A stretch of DNA of 41,941 bases from Gammaproteobacteria bacterium (GCA_018820395.1 JAHJOG010000289.1:1-41941); one strand, 5' to 3'. Positions 17,653-26,904 are shown, numbered from the stretch's first letter. Notes: generated by a model from the letters alone, not told the origin. Program-made: numbers and translations.

Positions 17653-18575
17653 GCGGTCGACGGCGCCGCCGGGCGCTTGATCGACGACGCGACGATGCCG
17701 CCGACGATCAGCGCGAAGGCCGCGGCGTGATACCAGCGCGGCGGCTCGCGCAGGAAGATGGCCGACAGCAATGCCGCGAAGAGCGGCGTGAGGTTGACGA
17801 AGAAGCCCGCCGCCTTCGGCCCGGCGCGCCGCACGCCCAGGTCCCAGCAGCGAAACGCGAGCAGGGCCGGGCCGAGCGCGATGAAAGCGAGCGCAGCGGC
17901 GAGCGGCCAGCTGGGGTGGAGGAAGCCGTGGCCGGTGAGCCATTCGCCGCCCGAGAGCCCGCCCGACCAGGCGACGCCGAAGACCATCTGCGCCATCAGG
18001 AAGGTGGCCCAGCTCTGGCGCAGCAGTGCGTCCGACGCGCCGGGGCGCGCGATCATCCAGCTGTAGAACGCCCACGCGATGGTGGCGAGCACCATGTAGA
18101 GGTCGCCCGCCACAAGGCGCAGCGACATGAGAGCGTGCCAGTCGCCGCGGCAGAGCACCAGCAGCACGCCGAGCATCGACAGCGCCGCCGCGACGAGTTC
18201 GTGGCGCGTCACGCGCGCACCGAAGAACAGTGCGCCGGTCGCGAGCATCCAGATCGGCTGGCCCGAACCGACCAGCGTGACGTTGATGGGCGTGGACGTC
18301 TGCAGGGCCAGGTATTGAAAGGCGTTGTACAGGCCGACTCCGAGCAGCCCCAGCAGCGCGAACCGCTTCCAGTTCGGCCACACCGGACTGCCGGGACGCA
18401 GCACGTGCACCGCCAGCGGAAGCAGCAGGATGAAGGCCAGCAGCCAGCGGATGAAGTTGAGCGTGAGCGGCGACACCATCTCGCGAATGAGGCGGCCGAT
18501 GACAGCATTGCTGGCCCACATCAGCGGAGGGACGGCGAGCAGAAGGGCCGTTCCCGGCGTGAGGCGCTGTTGCAT
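17646..18575 (-). CDS. EamA/DMT family transporter (second copy)
   Basis: A 309-residue ten-helix transporter of the EamA family, distinct in sequence from the copy at 15903. The first helix reads LLAVPPLMWASNAVIGRL, a DMT hallmark, and the second repeat has ALGPALLAFRCWDLGVRR and VNLTPLFAALLSAIFLREPP. The ATG at 18575 starts right before helix 1; a GTG at 18599 would add eight residues. It is divergent from the quinone oxidoreductase gene (89-bp spacer) and convergent with the SDR gene. Substrate unknown. Confidence 0.9.
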   Translation of the reverse strand: MQQRLTPGTALLLAVPPLMWASNAVIGRLIREMVSPLTLNFIRWLLAFILLLPLAVHVLRPGSPVWPNWKRFALLGLLGVGLYNAFQYLALQTSTPINVTLVGSGQPIWMLATGALFFGARVTRHELVAAALSMLGVLLVLCRGDWHALMSLRLVAGDLYMVLATIAWAFYSWMIARPGASDALLRQSWATFLMAQMVFGVAWSGGLSGGEWLTGHGFLHPSWPLAAALAFIALGPALLAFRCWDLGVRRAGPKAAGFFVNLTPLFAALLSAIFLREPPRWYHAAAFALIVGGIVASSIKRPAAPSTAQ

Positions 18576-18664
18576 GGGCTCGACTTTAACGAGGGTCACG
18601 GCGCCCGAGGCGCGACCGCGCGGTTCGTGGCAGCATAGCCCCCTTTCAAGAAGGAGCCTGACCC

Positions 18665-19651
18665 ATGAGCAAAGCCATTCGCATCGAGCGCCACGGCGGT
18701 CCCGAAGAACTCCAGCTGGTCGACGTCGAGGTGGGCGAGCCGGGCCCCGGCGAGATCCGCATCCGGCACAAGGCCGTGGGGCTCAACTTCATCGACACCT
18801 ATCAGCGCAGCGGGCTCTATCCGTTCCCTATGCCGCTGCAATTGGGCATGGAAGCGTCCGGGGTCGTGGAGGCGGTGGGCGAAGGCGTCACGCATCTCAA
18901 GGCGGGCGACCGGGCTGCCTATGCGGGGCAACCCCCCGGCGCGTACTGCGAACTGCGCGTGATGCCGGCCAAGGTGGTGTGCAAGCTGCCCGATGCGATC
19001 TCGTTCGAGACCGGCGCGGCGATGATGCTCAAGGGACTGACCGCGCAGTACCTGCTCAAGAAGACGCTGCCGGCCGAAGGCCTGGAGCGCGGCGACTTCA
19101 TCCTCTTTCACGCGGCTGCGGGCGGCGTCGGCCTGATCGCCTGCCAGTGGGCCAAGGCGCTCGGTCTGAAGCTCATCGGCACGGCCGGGACGGACGCCAA
19201 GTGCCAGCTCGCTCTCGACAACGGCGCGGCGCACGCCATCAACTACAGCACCGAGAACTTCGAGGCGCGCGTCAAGGAGATCACGGGCGGCCAGGGCGTC
19301 AAGGTGGTCTACGACTCGGTGGGCAAGGACACCTTCGAAGGCTCGCTGAACTGTCTGCGGCCGCTCGGCCTCCTGGCCGTGTTCGGCAACGGTTCCGGCC
19401 CGGTGCCGCCATTCAACCTCGGGCTGCTGGCGGCGAAGGGCTCGCTGTACGTCACGCGTCCGACGCTGTTCACCCACGCCTCGACGCGCGAGAAGACGCA
19501 GGCCATGGCCGACGATCTGTTCGCGGTGGTGGAAAGCGGCGCGGTCAAGATCCACATCGATCAGACCTATGCGCTGGCCGACGTGCAGCAGGCGCACCGC
19601 GACCTCGAAGCGCGCAAGACCACCGGCTGCACGATCCTCACTCTCGATTGA
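18665..19651 (+). CDS. Quinone oxidoreductase (zeta-crystallin type, MDR superfamily)
   Basis: A 328-residue zinc-free medium-chain dehydrogenase of the QOR type, NADPH-dependent quinone reductases. Signature segments: VGLNFIDTYQRSGLYPFP at about 39-56, GMEASGVVEAVGEGV, GAAMMLKGLTAQYLL, and the nucleotide site HAAAGGVGL near 149-157. The zinc-ligand cysteines of alcohol dehydrogenases are absent, as expected. A strong AAGGAG lies 7 bp before the ATG. The last 14 bp overlap the convergent Na/Pi transporter gene. Confidence 0.93.
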   Translation: MSKAIRIERHGGPEELQLVDVEVGEPGPGEIRIRHKAVGLNFIDTYQRSGLYPFPMPLQLGMEASGVVEAVGEGVTHLKAGDRAAYAGQPPGAYCELRVMPAKVVCKLPDAISFETGAAMMLKGLTAQYLLKKTLPAEGLERGDFILFHAAAGGVGLIACQWAKALGLKLIGTAGTDAKCQLALDNGAAHAINYSTENFEARVKEITGGQGVKVVYDSVGKDTFEGSLNCLRPLGLLAVFGNGSGPVPPFNLGLLAAKGSLYVTRPTLFTHASTREKTQAMADDLFAVVESGAVKIHIDQTYALADVQQAHRDLEARKTTGCTILTLD

Positions 19652-21302
19652 GCGTGGCGATCCGCGATTCGCGCATGCGCGTGTGGCTCAGCGCGCCGGC
19701 CGAATCGAGGATCGGGTAGGCGATCGAGCAGATGTGCGAGTTGATGCGCTTCAGGTCGCTGATGAGGTCGATGTGCAGCGAGCTGGTTTCGATGCTCGAG
19801 GCGGTCTGGTCCGACAGGCGGCCGAGGTGCGTGGTGGCATAGGCGCGCTCGAGGTCGCGAAAGCGCGCCTTTTCCTCGAGCAGCTTCTGCGCGTCGCGCA
19901 CGTTGCCGTTCAGGAAGACGCTCATGCCGAGGCGCAGGTTGGCCACCAGCCGCTCGTGGAGCTCGACGATCTCGGCCATGCCCGCGTCGGAGAAGTTGCG
20001 CTGCCGCTTGATCTTCTTGTCTTCGATGTCGATGATCACCCGCTCGATGATGTCGCCGATCTGCTCCATGTTGATGGTGAAGCTGATGATGTCGGTCCAG
20101 CGCCGGCTTTCTTCTTCGCCCAGCGCCTCGCGTGAAATCTTGGTCAGGTAGTACTTGATCGACGAATAGAGCTGGTCGACCGTGTCGTCGAGCTTGCGCA
20201 GCTCGGCCGCCAGCCGCAGGTCGTTGTGGCGGATCACGCCGAGCATGCCGATCAGCATGGTCTCGACGATGTCCGCCTGGTGCAGTGCTTCGCGCGCGGC
20301 GTTCGAGATGGCGAGCGAGGGCGTGGACAGTGCCGACGGGTCGAGGTGCTGCTGCCGGCGCGTGGCGGCGGATTCGACCGGCACCGGCAGCAGCCGCGTC
20401 ACGAGCTTCGCGACGAAGTTGGTGAGCCCGATGAAGCCGATGCTGATGATCAGGTTGAACGCCAGGTGGAACAGCACGACCAGCTGCGTCGCATCGGACA
20501 CATACGGGCGCGCCTCCCGCAGCCAGAGGCCGGTGAAGGGCGCGAGGAGAGCCACGCCGAGCAGCTTGAAGAAGAGGTTGCCGATCGTCACCTGCCGCAC
20601 TGCCACCGATGACTTGGCCGTGGTCAGCACGGCCAGCAGGCCGCTGCCCAGGTTCGCGCCGAGCACCAGGCCGAGTGCCACGTCCAGCGGGACCACGCTG
20701 GAGCTGGCCATGGCGGCGACCAGCAGCACCACCGCCAGGCTCGAGTAGGCCGCCAGCGCCAGTGCAGCGCCGATGGTGATTTCCAACAGGATGTCGCTGC
20801 CGAGCGATGCCAGGAGCGCGAGCACGGGCGGCGACGAAAAGAGCGGCCCCGTGGCCTGCACCACCAGCTGGAGCGCGAGCAGCATGAGGCCCAGCCCGAT
20901 CAGCACGCGCCCGATGCGGCCGGCGGGCGAGTCCGGGCGCGAAATGAAGAGCACCACACCCACGAAGATGAACAGCGGCGAGAGCCACGACAAGTCGGTC
21001 GAAAAGAGCACCGCCATCAGCGCCGTGCCGACGTCGGCCCCGCGCATCACGGCCAGCGCGGCCGGCAGCGTGACCAGCCCCTGGCCGACGAAGGACGAAG
21101 TCATCAGCGACGTCGCCGTGCTCGATTGCACCAGCGCGGTGACGCCGACGCCCGACAGCGCCGCCGTGAAGCGCGAGCGCATGCTCTGCACCAGGATCTT
21201 TCGGAGATTGGCGCCGAAGACATGCAGCACGCCCGTGCGCACGAGGTGCGTGCCCCACACCAGGAGGGCGACCGCCGCGAGCAGGTTGAGCAGATGCTTC
21301 AT
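19638..21302 (-). CDS. Na/Pi cotransporter family protein with PhoU-like C-terminal domain
   Basis: A 554-residue protein. Residues 1-320 carry the NptA-type transport domain with repeated helices and the motif QSSTAT at 59-64; the second half of the repeat has TTAKSSVAV. Residues about 340-550 are helical and resemble PhoU (EQIGDIIERVIIDIEDK). This two-domain form is that of E. coli YjbB, which has been reported to release phosphate from the cell, so export is as likely as import. The ATG lies 13 bp after the stop of the phosphodiesterase gene on the same strand, which makes this the last gene of the LacI/ABC operon. Confidence 0.9.
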   Translation of the reverse strand: MKHLLNLLAAVALLVWGTHLVRTGVLHVFGANLRKILVQSMRSRFTAALSGVGVTALVQSSTATSLMTSSFVGQGLVTLPAALAVMRGADVGTALMAVLFSTDLSWLSPLFIFVGVVLFISRPDSPAGRIGRVLIGLGLMLLALQLVVQATGPLFSSPPVLALLASLGSDILLEITIGAALALAAYSSLAVVLLVAAMASSSVVPLDVALGLVLGANLGSGLLAVLTTAKSSVAVRQVTIGNLFFKLLGVALLAPFTGLWLREARPYVSDATQLVVLFHLAFNLIISIGFIGLTNFVAKLVTRLLPVPVESAATRRQQHLDPSALSTPSLAISNAAREALHQADIVETMLIGMLGVIRHNDLRLAAELRKLDDTVDQLYSSIKYYLTKISREALGEEESRRWTDIISFTINMEQIGDIIERVIIDIEDKKIKRQRNFSDAGMAEIVELHERLVANLRLGMSVFLNGNVRDAQKLLEEKARFRDLERAYATTHLGRLSDQTASSIETSSLHIDLISDLKRINSHICSIAYPILDSAGALSHTRMRESRIATLNRE

Positions 21303-21315
21303 GCAGGGAATGCCA

Positions 21316-22140
21316 TCAGTCGATCAATCCTCCGCCATCGTGGAACGGGTAGGGGCCTTCGAAGTCGCCGCAGGGCGCGAGGTGGGTCACCAGGCGGCCG
21401 CCCTCCGGCAAGGCATGCACGCGAAAACCGGGCGGCTCCAGCACCCATTGCGAAGGCGCGTCGGGCGCCAGGTCGAGGCACACCTGGTGCGCCGGCGCGG
21501 GCGAGGTCGACGCGAGGGTGCCGCCGAATCGAACGTCGATGGCGCGATGCAGATGGCCGCAGATCACACGCTCGATGTTCGCATGCCGCGACACGATGGC
21601 TTCGAGTGCCTCGGCGCCTTCGAGCAGGCCGATGTCGTCCATGTGGCCGATCAGCGTCCGGAAGGGCGGGTGGTGCAGCGCGACCACCACCGCTTCGCCG
21701 CGGCAGTCGTCGAGCGCGGCCTCGAGCCAGTCGAGCCGCTCGCGGCACAAGGCGCCGTGGCTCTGGCCGGGCACGCAGGTGTCGAGTGCGATCAGTCGCA
21801 GGCCACCGATGCGCACCGAATACTGGACGAAACGACCGTCACCCAGATAGGTGTGGGACGGAAAACTGCGCCTCAGCTGGTCGCGGTCGTCGTGGTTGCC
21901 GGGCATCAGGTAGATCGGCATGGCGAGCGGTGCGAGCAGGGCTTGCAGGTGCGCGTATTCGGCCTCGCGGCCGAAGTCGCTCAGGTCGCCGGTGATGACC
22001 ACGGCGTCGGCCGGCTGGCGCAACTGCAGCACCGATTGCACGGCGCGGCGCAGGTACGACGCGGTGTCGAGTCGGCCGTAAGCGAGCTTGCCCGGTTCGC
22101 GGATGTGGAGGTCGGTGAGTTGGACGAGGCAGGTCGTCAT
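21316..22140 (-). CDS. GpdQ-like metallophosphodiesterase
   Basis: A 274-residue calcineurin-fold phosphodiesterase of the class III cyclase-phosphodiesterase/GpdQ group. All bimetal ligands are present at positions almost identical to glycerophosphodiesterase GpdQ: Asp10 and His12 (DLH), Asp52 (GDLSD), Asn82 and His83 (GNHDDR), His157 or His156 (HHPP), His196 and His198 (GHLH). Length also matches GpdQ. Likely substrates are glycerophosphodiesters or related small diesters; cAMP hydrolysis (CpdA-like) is the alternative. Its ATG overlaps the ABC ATPase stop by 4 bp, so hydrolase and importer are made together, which favours a nutrient-processing role. No signal peptide: it acts in the cytoplasm. 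Confidence 0.88.
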   Translation of the reverse strand: MTTCLVQLTDLHIREPGKLAYGRLDTASYLRRAVQSVLQLRQPADAVVITGDLSDFGREAEYAHLQALLAPLAMPIYLMPGNHDDRDQLRRSFPSHTYLGDGRFVQYSVRIGGLRLIALDTCVPGQSHGALCRERLDWLEAALDDCRGEAVVVALHHPPFRTLIGHMDDIGLLEGAEALEAIVSRHANIERVICGHLHRAIDVRFGGTLASTSPAPAHQVCLDLAPDAPSQWVLEPPGFRVHALPEGGRLVTHLAPCGDFEGPYPFHDGGGLID

Positions 22141-23198
22141 GCCATGGATTCCTGCGAAGACATGAGTCGGTCGGGGTCGACGCGCACGCCGACGGTGTCG
22201 CCGGGGCGGTACGCGTTGTCGCGCCCGACGTCGGCGGTCAGCGGATCTTGCTCGGGCAGTTGCAGCTTGAGCCGCACGCGGTCGCCGAGGAACATGCGCT
22301 GCTCGATGCGGGCCTCGCCCCAGCCGGGTTGTGGCGCGCCGACCTGCAGGTCTTCGGGCCGCACGAAGAGCGTGTCCTGGCCCTGCCATTCGGGGGGACA
22401 AGCGAAGGAGGCTCCGCCGAGGCGCAATTGCCCGGCGGCCATGGCGTCGGGTGCCCGCCTGAGGCGGTTGACCCGCCCCAGGAATTCGGCGACGAAGGCG
22501 TGCTTGGGCGCGCGGTAGAGATCTTCGGCAAGGCCGATCTGCATGATCCGGCCGGCACTCATGACGACCAGCCGGTCGGCGATGGCCATCGCTTCCTGCT
22601 GGTCGTGGGTGACGTGGATGGCGGTGATGTGCAGGCGGCGCAGCAGCTCGGCCAGCTCGTCGCGCAGCGACTCCTTGAGCTTGGCGTCGAGCGCCGCCAA
22701 CGGTTCGTCGAGCAGCAGTACGCGGGGGCGCACGGCCACCGCCCGCGCGAGCGCCACGCGCTGCCGCTGCCCGCCCGACAGCTCGCCCGGACGCTTCTTC
22801 TCGAGGCCGCCGAGCCGCGTCAGGTCGATCAGCTCGCCGACCTGCCGGCGTTCTTCCGCCTTGCCGACGCCCCGGATGCGCAGTCCATAGCCGATGTTGG
22901 CTTCGACGGTCATGTGCGGGAAGAGTGCATAGCTCTGGAACACCATGCCGATGCCGCGCTGCTCGACGGGCCGGTCGCTCACGTCCTGGCCGCCGAAGAC
23001 GATGCGGCCGCCGGGGTCGGGCGTTTCGAGGCCGGCGATCAGGCGCAGCAGCGTGGTCTTGCCGCAGCCCGAGGGGCCCAGCAGCGCGAGCACTTCGCCG
23101 GCCTCGACGGCGAGCGTGGTCGCGAGCAGGCCGCGTGTGCCGTCGGCGTAGGTTTTGGAGCAGCCGATGACATCGACGGGGACGCGCTCAAGTTCCAT
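22137..23198 (-). CDS. ABC transporter ATP-binding protein (PotA/FbpC type)
   Basis: A 353-residue import ATPase. Walker A GPSGCGKT is at 41-48, the Q-loop VFQSYALFPHMTV near 87-99, the signature LSGGQ at 140-144, and Walker B LLLDEP at 161-166, followed by the H-loop HVTHDQQEAM. The C-terminal 110 residues form a TOBE_2 regulatory domain (FVRPEDLQVG), as in spermidine, iron and phosphonate importers. The start overlaps the upstream permease gene by 11 bp and the stop overlaps the phosphodiesterase gene by 4 bp. It energises the two permeases upstream. Confidence 0.95.
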   Translation of the reverse strand: MELERVPVDVIGCSKTYADGTRGLLATTLAVEAGEVLALLGPSGCGKTTLLRLIAGLETPDPGGRIVFGGQDVSDRPVEQRGIGMVFQSYALFPHMTVEANIGYGLRIRGVGKAEERRQVGELIDLTRLGGLEKKRPGELSGGQRQRVALARAVAVRPRVLLLDEPLAALDAKLKESLRDELAELLRRLHITAIHVTHDQQEAMAIADRLVVMSAGRIMQIGLAEDLYRAPKHAFVAEFLGRVNRLRRAPDAMAAGQLRLGGASFACPPEWQGQDTLFVRPEDLQVGAPQPGWGEARIEQRMFLGDRVRLKLQLPEQDPLTADVGRDNAYRPGDTVGVRVDPDRLMSSQESMA

Positions 23199-23985
23199 GG
23201 CGTTTTTGTATCAGGTTGGCGACCGCCTGCAGGCCCCACAGGACCGGCAGGATCGCGATGAAGAAGACCAGCGTGTAGGCCGAGCCGACTTCGAGCCGCA
23301 TCGACGCGTAGCTGTCGGCCAGGCCCACGGGCAGGGTGCGGGTGAGCGGCGTGTGGAGCATCCACGTGAGATTGAACTCGCCGACGGACAGCGTGAAGAC
23401 CATCAGGCAGCCGGCGACGATGGCCGGAAACACGGCCGGTACCAGCACGCCGAAGAAGCGCTGGCCGAAGTTCGCGCCCAGCGAACGCGCCGCCTCTTCG
23501 AGCGCCAACAGGTCGTCGCGCTGGAAGGCCGAGGCCACGGTGCGCACCATGAAAGGCAGCGTGAACACCACGTGGCCGACCAGGATGAAGGCGAAGCTCT
23601 GGCGGAACGCGCTGAGCTGCCCGTAGGCCAGGATCAGCGCGAGCGCCGTGGCGAGACCCGGCACGGCGACCGGCAAGGTCAGCAGCTCTTCGAACGCCCG
23701 CGCGAGCCGCGTGCGGCTGCGCGCCAGCGTATAGGCGCACGGGACGCCCAGCAGCAGCGTGCAGATCACGCACGCCAGGGCGATGCCGAGCGACCAGCCG
23801 ACGGTGCCGCCGTAGATGTCCCACACCTCGCGCAGCCAGCGCAGCGTGAGGCCACTCTTCAGGCCGACGCTGTAGTTGTTGACCAGGCCTGCGGTGACCG
23901 AAAGCACCATCGGGATCAGCGTGAACAGGCTCACGGCGAGCGTGACGCCGAGCAGCACGGGGGAGGAGCGGTTGGATGGGCGCAT
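23188..23985 (-). CDS. ABC transporter permease, second subunit
   Basis: A 265-residue binding-protein-dependent permease with six predicted helices. The EAA loop that contacts the ATPase is EEAARSLGANFGQRFFGVLVP minus its last residues, centred near residue 180. It belongs to the PotC/PhnV-like group by arrangement. It starts 6 bp after the first permease gene ends and overlaps the ATPase gene by 11 bp. With the other permease it should form the heterodimeric channel. Confidence 0.93.
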   Translation of the reverse strand: MRPSNRSSPVLLGVTLAVSLFTLIPMVLSVTAGLVNNYSVGLKSGLTLRWLREVWDIYGGTVGWSLGIALACVICTLLLGVPCAYTLARSRTRLARAFEELLTLPVAVPGLATALALILAYGQLSAFRQSFAFILVGHVVFTLPFMVRTVASAFQRDDLLALEEAARSLGANFGQRFFGVLVPAVFPAIVAGCLMVFTLSVGEFNLTWMLHTPLTRTLPVGLADSYASMRLEVGSAYTLVFFIAILPVLWGLQAVANLIQKRHGT

Positions 23986-23991
23986 GCCGGG

Positions 23992-24834
23992 CTATCGCAA
24001 TGCGGCGTCGCCGCCGAAACGGCGCGCCGCGAAGAGCACGCCCCAGGTCACCAGACCCAGCGCGATCGACAGCGATGCCGCGAGCGCGAAGTTGGCGTAG
24101 TTGGTGAACTCGTTGTAGATGGTGATGGGGATCACCTCGAACTTGCTGGCCAACGTGAACGCGGTGCCGAAAGCACCCATCGACGTGGCGAAGAGGATCG
24201 CCCCGCAGGCGACCGTGGTCGGTGCGAGTTCGGGGATCCACACGTCGCGCACCACCCGCAGCCGCGACGCTCCGAGTGAGCGGGCGGCTTCTTCGAGCGG
24301 CATGTTCATGGCCTCGGCCGCCGCCGCATAGGTGGCGATGGCGCGCGGCAGCGAGAAGTAGAGGTACGCCAGGAACAAGCCGAGGAGCCCGTAGGCGAAG
24401 GTGATGCGCCCGAGGCCGAGCGCGGACCCGAGCTCGGCGATGGCGCCCTGGCGTCCGCCGAGCAGGATCACGAAGAAGCCGATGATCACGCCCGGAAACG
24501 AGAGCGGCAGGGTCAGGAGCGACAGCAGCAGCTGCCGCCCGCGGAATCGGTGGCGGGCGAGAAAGATGCCGACCGCGCCGCCGAGCAGCAGCGTCGTCGC
24601 CGTGACCACGGTCGACAGCACCACGGTGTTGACCATGCTCGTGAAATAGCGGCCGTCGGTCAGCACCGCGAAGTAGGTTTCCCACCCCTTGGCTGCCGGC
24701 AGCGCGACGAGCTGCACCACCGGCAGCAGCCAGAAGGCCGCGAAGAATGCGGCAGCGGGCGCCACGCAGGCGGCCAGCGCCCATCGCCTGCCCGAGGCGA
24801 TGGTGCGGCCGAAAGTGGGCGCAGTGCGGCTCAG
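23992..24834 (-). CDS. ABC transporter permease, first subunit; probable CTG start
   Basis: A six-helix permease with EAA loop EEAARSLGASRLRVVRDVW. The first ATG- or GTG-type start in frame is the GTG at 24765, which would begin immediately at the first helix and remove the cytoplasmic N-terminus. A CTG at 24834 gives 280 residues with a normal leader (SRTAPTFGRTIASGRRW) and has a good AAGGAA ribosome binding site 5 bp before it. It overlaps the binding-protein stop as CTGA, exactly where ATGA is expected. I therefore prefer CTG; 24765 is the conservative alternative. Partner permease and ATPase follow directly. Confidence 0.8.
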   Translation of the reverse strand: MSRTAPTFGRTIASGRRWALAACVAPAAAFFAAFWLLPVVQLVALPAAKGWETYFAVLTDGRYFTSMVNTVVLSTVVTATTLLLGGAVGIFLARHRFRGRQLLLSLLTLPLSFPGVIIGFFVILLGGRQGAIAELGSALGLGRITFAYGLLGLFLAYLYFSLPRAIATYAAAAEAMNMPLEEAARSLGASRLRVVRDVWIPELAPTTVACGAILFATSMGAFGTAFTLASKFEVIPITIYNEFTNYANFALAASLSIALGLVTWGVLFAARRFGGDAALR

Positions 24835-25844
24835 CGGACTTCCTTCAGGTAAAGGTCGGAGAAGGCCTTCTGGGCCTGCGCCATCTTTCCGTAGTCGACG
24901 GTCTTGGCCCTCGCGTATTCGCTCGCAGGCAGGAACTTGGCTTCGACTTCCTTGGGCATGGCCTTGGCACGCACCGGCCGCAGGAAGGCGTTGGCCCAGA
25001 TGGCCTGGCCTTCGTCGGAAAGGACGAAGTCGAGCACCTTCTTCGCGTTGGCTTCGTGCGGCGCCTTGGCGACCAGGCTCATCACGTAGGGCACGGCGAT
25101 CGTGCCTTCGCCGGGGATGACGAAGGCGACGTTGGCCTTGTCCTTGTACTTGGCGCGGTAGGCGTTGAAGTCGTAGTCGAGCAGGATCGCGATCTCGCCG
25201 GAGAGCACGCGCGCGTAAGACGTCTGCTTGGGCACGATGGGTTCGTTCTTCTGCAGCGCCTTGAAGTAGTCGATGGCCGGGGCGAAGTTGTCCAGCGATC
25301 CCCCGCGCGCCTGGTTGATCGCGACGGCGCCGACGTAGCCCACGAAGGCCGAGGACGGGTCGAGGTAGCCGATCAGGCCCTTGTACTCGGGCTTGAGCAG
25401 GTCGGCCCAGGTCTTGGGCACCGGCTTGCCGTGGAGGGCGTCGACGTTGACCATGAAGCCGAGCGTGCCCGAATGGATGGTGAACCAGTTACCGGCCGGG
25501 TCCTTGAGGCCGTCGGGAATGTCGTTCCATGCAGCCGGCTTGTAGGGCTGGACCACGCCTTCCTTCTGCGCCTGGATGGCGAAGGTGACGCCGACGTAGG
25601 TCACGTCGGCCACCGGGTTTCCTTTTTCCGCGACCAGCTGGGCCAGCGATTGGCCCGAGTTCTTGTTGTCGGGCGGGACGGTCACGCCGGTCTTGTCCTT
25701 GATGGCGCGCAGCTGCGTGCCCCAGTCCGCCCATTCGGTCGGGCAGTTGTAGCAGATGGCGGTCTGTGCCATGGCTGCCGCACCGCTGGCGAGGCCGAGC
25801 GCGAGCAGCCCTGCGCGGGCAATTCGATGGAGAGTGGGTGACAT
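24831..25844 (-). CDS. ABC transporter periplasmic substrate-binding protein
   Basis: A 337-residue family-1-type extracellular binding protein. The signal peptide is residues 1-27 (LLALGLASGAAAMAQ), cleaved before TAICYNCPTEW. The mature protein has typical landmarks: ADVTYVGVTFA, TIHSGTLGFMVN, PKTWADLLKPEYKG, and a C-terminal FLRPVRAKA. Two cysteines (CYNC) near the mature N-terminus could form a disulfide, which is unusual. An AAGGAA site precedes the ATG at 25844; the longer open frame upstream overlaps lacI and is rejected. Relatives bind iron, polyamines, thiamine or phosphonates. The neighbouring phosphodiesterase points to a phosphate-containing ligand. Confidence 0.92.
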   Translation of the reverse strand: MSPTLHRIARAGLLALGLASGAAAMAQTAICYNCPTEWADWGTQLRAIKDKTGVTVPPDNKNSGQSLAQLVAEKGNPVADVTYVGVTFAIQAQKEGVVQPYKPAAWNDIPDGLKDPAGNWFTIHSGTLGFMVNVDALHGKPVPKTWADLLKPEYKGLIGYLDPSSAFVGYVGAVAINQARGGSLDNFAPAIDYFKALQKNEPIVPKQTSYARVLSGEIAILLDYDFNAYRAKYKDKANVAFVIPGEGTIAVPYVMSLVAKAPHEANAKKVLDFVLSDEGQAIWANAFLRPVRAKAMPKEVEAKFLPASEYARAKTVDYGKMAQAQKAFSDLYLKEVR

Positions 25845-25899
25845 GGTGTTCCTTTGGCAAGGGTTGGAGGAATGGAAGGACATGGCGGCAACGCGAGGG

Positions 25900-26904
25900 T
25901 CAGCGAGCCTCCGGCGGCGCGCCGGCGCAGGATTCGCCGGCCCGAAAGGCGTGAGGCAGCACCCGGCTCGCAGCGGCGTCGGGCGGGCTTCCCGAGTCCA
26001 GCGCGCGCAGGAGCAGTTCGACACTCTGGCGCCCGATCTCGCTGTTGGGTTGGGTCACGGTGGACAGCGAAGGCGTCAGGTCTTCGCCGATCGCGATGCC
26101 GTCGAAGCCGACCACGCTCAGGTCGCGCGGCACGTTCTGACCGCCGCGTTGGGCGGCGCGGATGCAGCGCACCGCGAGCAGATCGTTCGAGCAGAAGACG
26201 GCGGTGAGCCGGGGCGTGGCCGACAGGAAACGCGCGAGGCTCGCCGCAGCGTCTTCGACGAACGGAATTTCGAGCGTGCGCGCCTTGAGGCCCGCGGCCT
26301 TCATGCCGCGCACGAAGCCGCGATGGCGCTGCTGTGCGCGGTCCGATGCAGCGAGCGTGCCGCTCACCATGCCAATGCGCCGGTGGCCGAGCGAAACCAG
26401 GCGCATGACGGCGCCCGATGCCGCGGCTTCGTTGTCGACCGACACGCACGGGTGATCGGGATGGCGGTTGTAGATCAGCACGTAGGGCAGGCCGGCGGCG
26501 CGCAGTCGCTGAAGGGCCACCGACGCGGCCGGGTTGGAGACGACCAGGATCAGCGCATCCACATTGCCCGCGAGCAACTGGCGCACGGCGCGCTCTTCTT
26601 CATCGAGGACGTAGCCGGTGGTGACGGGCGTGATGGCGTAGCCGCCCGCGACAGCGGCTCGGGCGATGCCTTGCAGGCACTCGGCGAACACCGGGTTCAG
26701 CAGCGTCGGCAGCACCACGCCCAGCACGCGCGTGCGCTGCGTGCGCAGGCTGCGGGCGCTGGCGTTGGGCTGATAGCCGAGCTCGTTCGCAACGCGATGC
26801 ACGTGCTCGCGCGTGGCCGGCACGACCTTGTCGGGAAAGTTGAAAGCCCGCGACACCGTGGCGACGGAGACGCCGGCTTTCTTGGCGACGGATTGGATGC
26901 TCAC
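25900..26904 (-). CDS. LacI family transcriptional regulator
   Basis: A 334-residue LacI/GalR regulator. The N-terminal helix-turn-helix is SIQSVAKKAGVSVATVSRAF with hinge region NASARSLRTQRT near 47-58, followed by a periplasmic-binding-protein-like effector domain (GVVLPTLLNPVFAEC, VFCSNDLLAVRC, SVVGFDGIAIGEDLTPSL). It is the first gene of the ABC/phosphodiesterase unit; the binding-protein gene starts 55 bp downstream on the same strand. A perfect palindrome 59 bp before its start is a fitting operator, so autoregulation with induction of the whole operon by the transported or processed substrate is likely. The inducer is unknown. Confidence 0.95.
   Translation of the reverse strand: MSIQSVAKKAGVSVATVSRAFNFPDKVVPATREHVHRVANELGYQPNASARSLRTQRTRVLGVVLPTLLNPVFAECLQGIARAAVAGGYAITPVTTGYVLDEEERAVRQLLAGNVDALILVVSNPAASVALQRLRAAGLPYVLIYNRHPDHPCVSVDNEAAASGAVMRLVSLGHRRIGMVSGTLAASDRAQQRHRGFVRGMKAAGLKARTLEIPFVEDAAASLARFLSATPRLTAVFCSNDLLAVRCIRAAQRGGQNVPRDLSVVGFDGIAIGEDLTPSLSTVTQPNSEIGRQSVELLLRALDSGSPPDAAASRVLPHAFRAGESCAGAPPEAR

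Noticed and set aside
16807..18519. 570-codon minus-strand open frame spanning the SDR and EamA genes
   Set aside because: It crosses two recognisable genes in the wrong frame and its composition is Arg/Ala-rich without domains.
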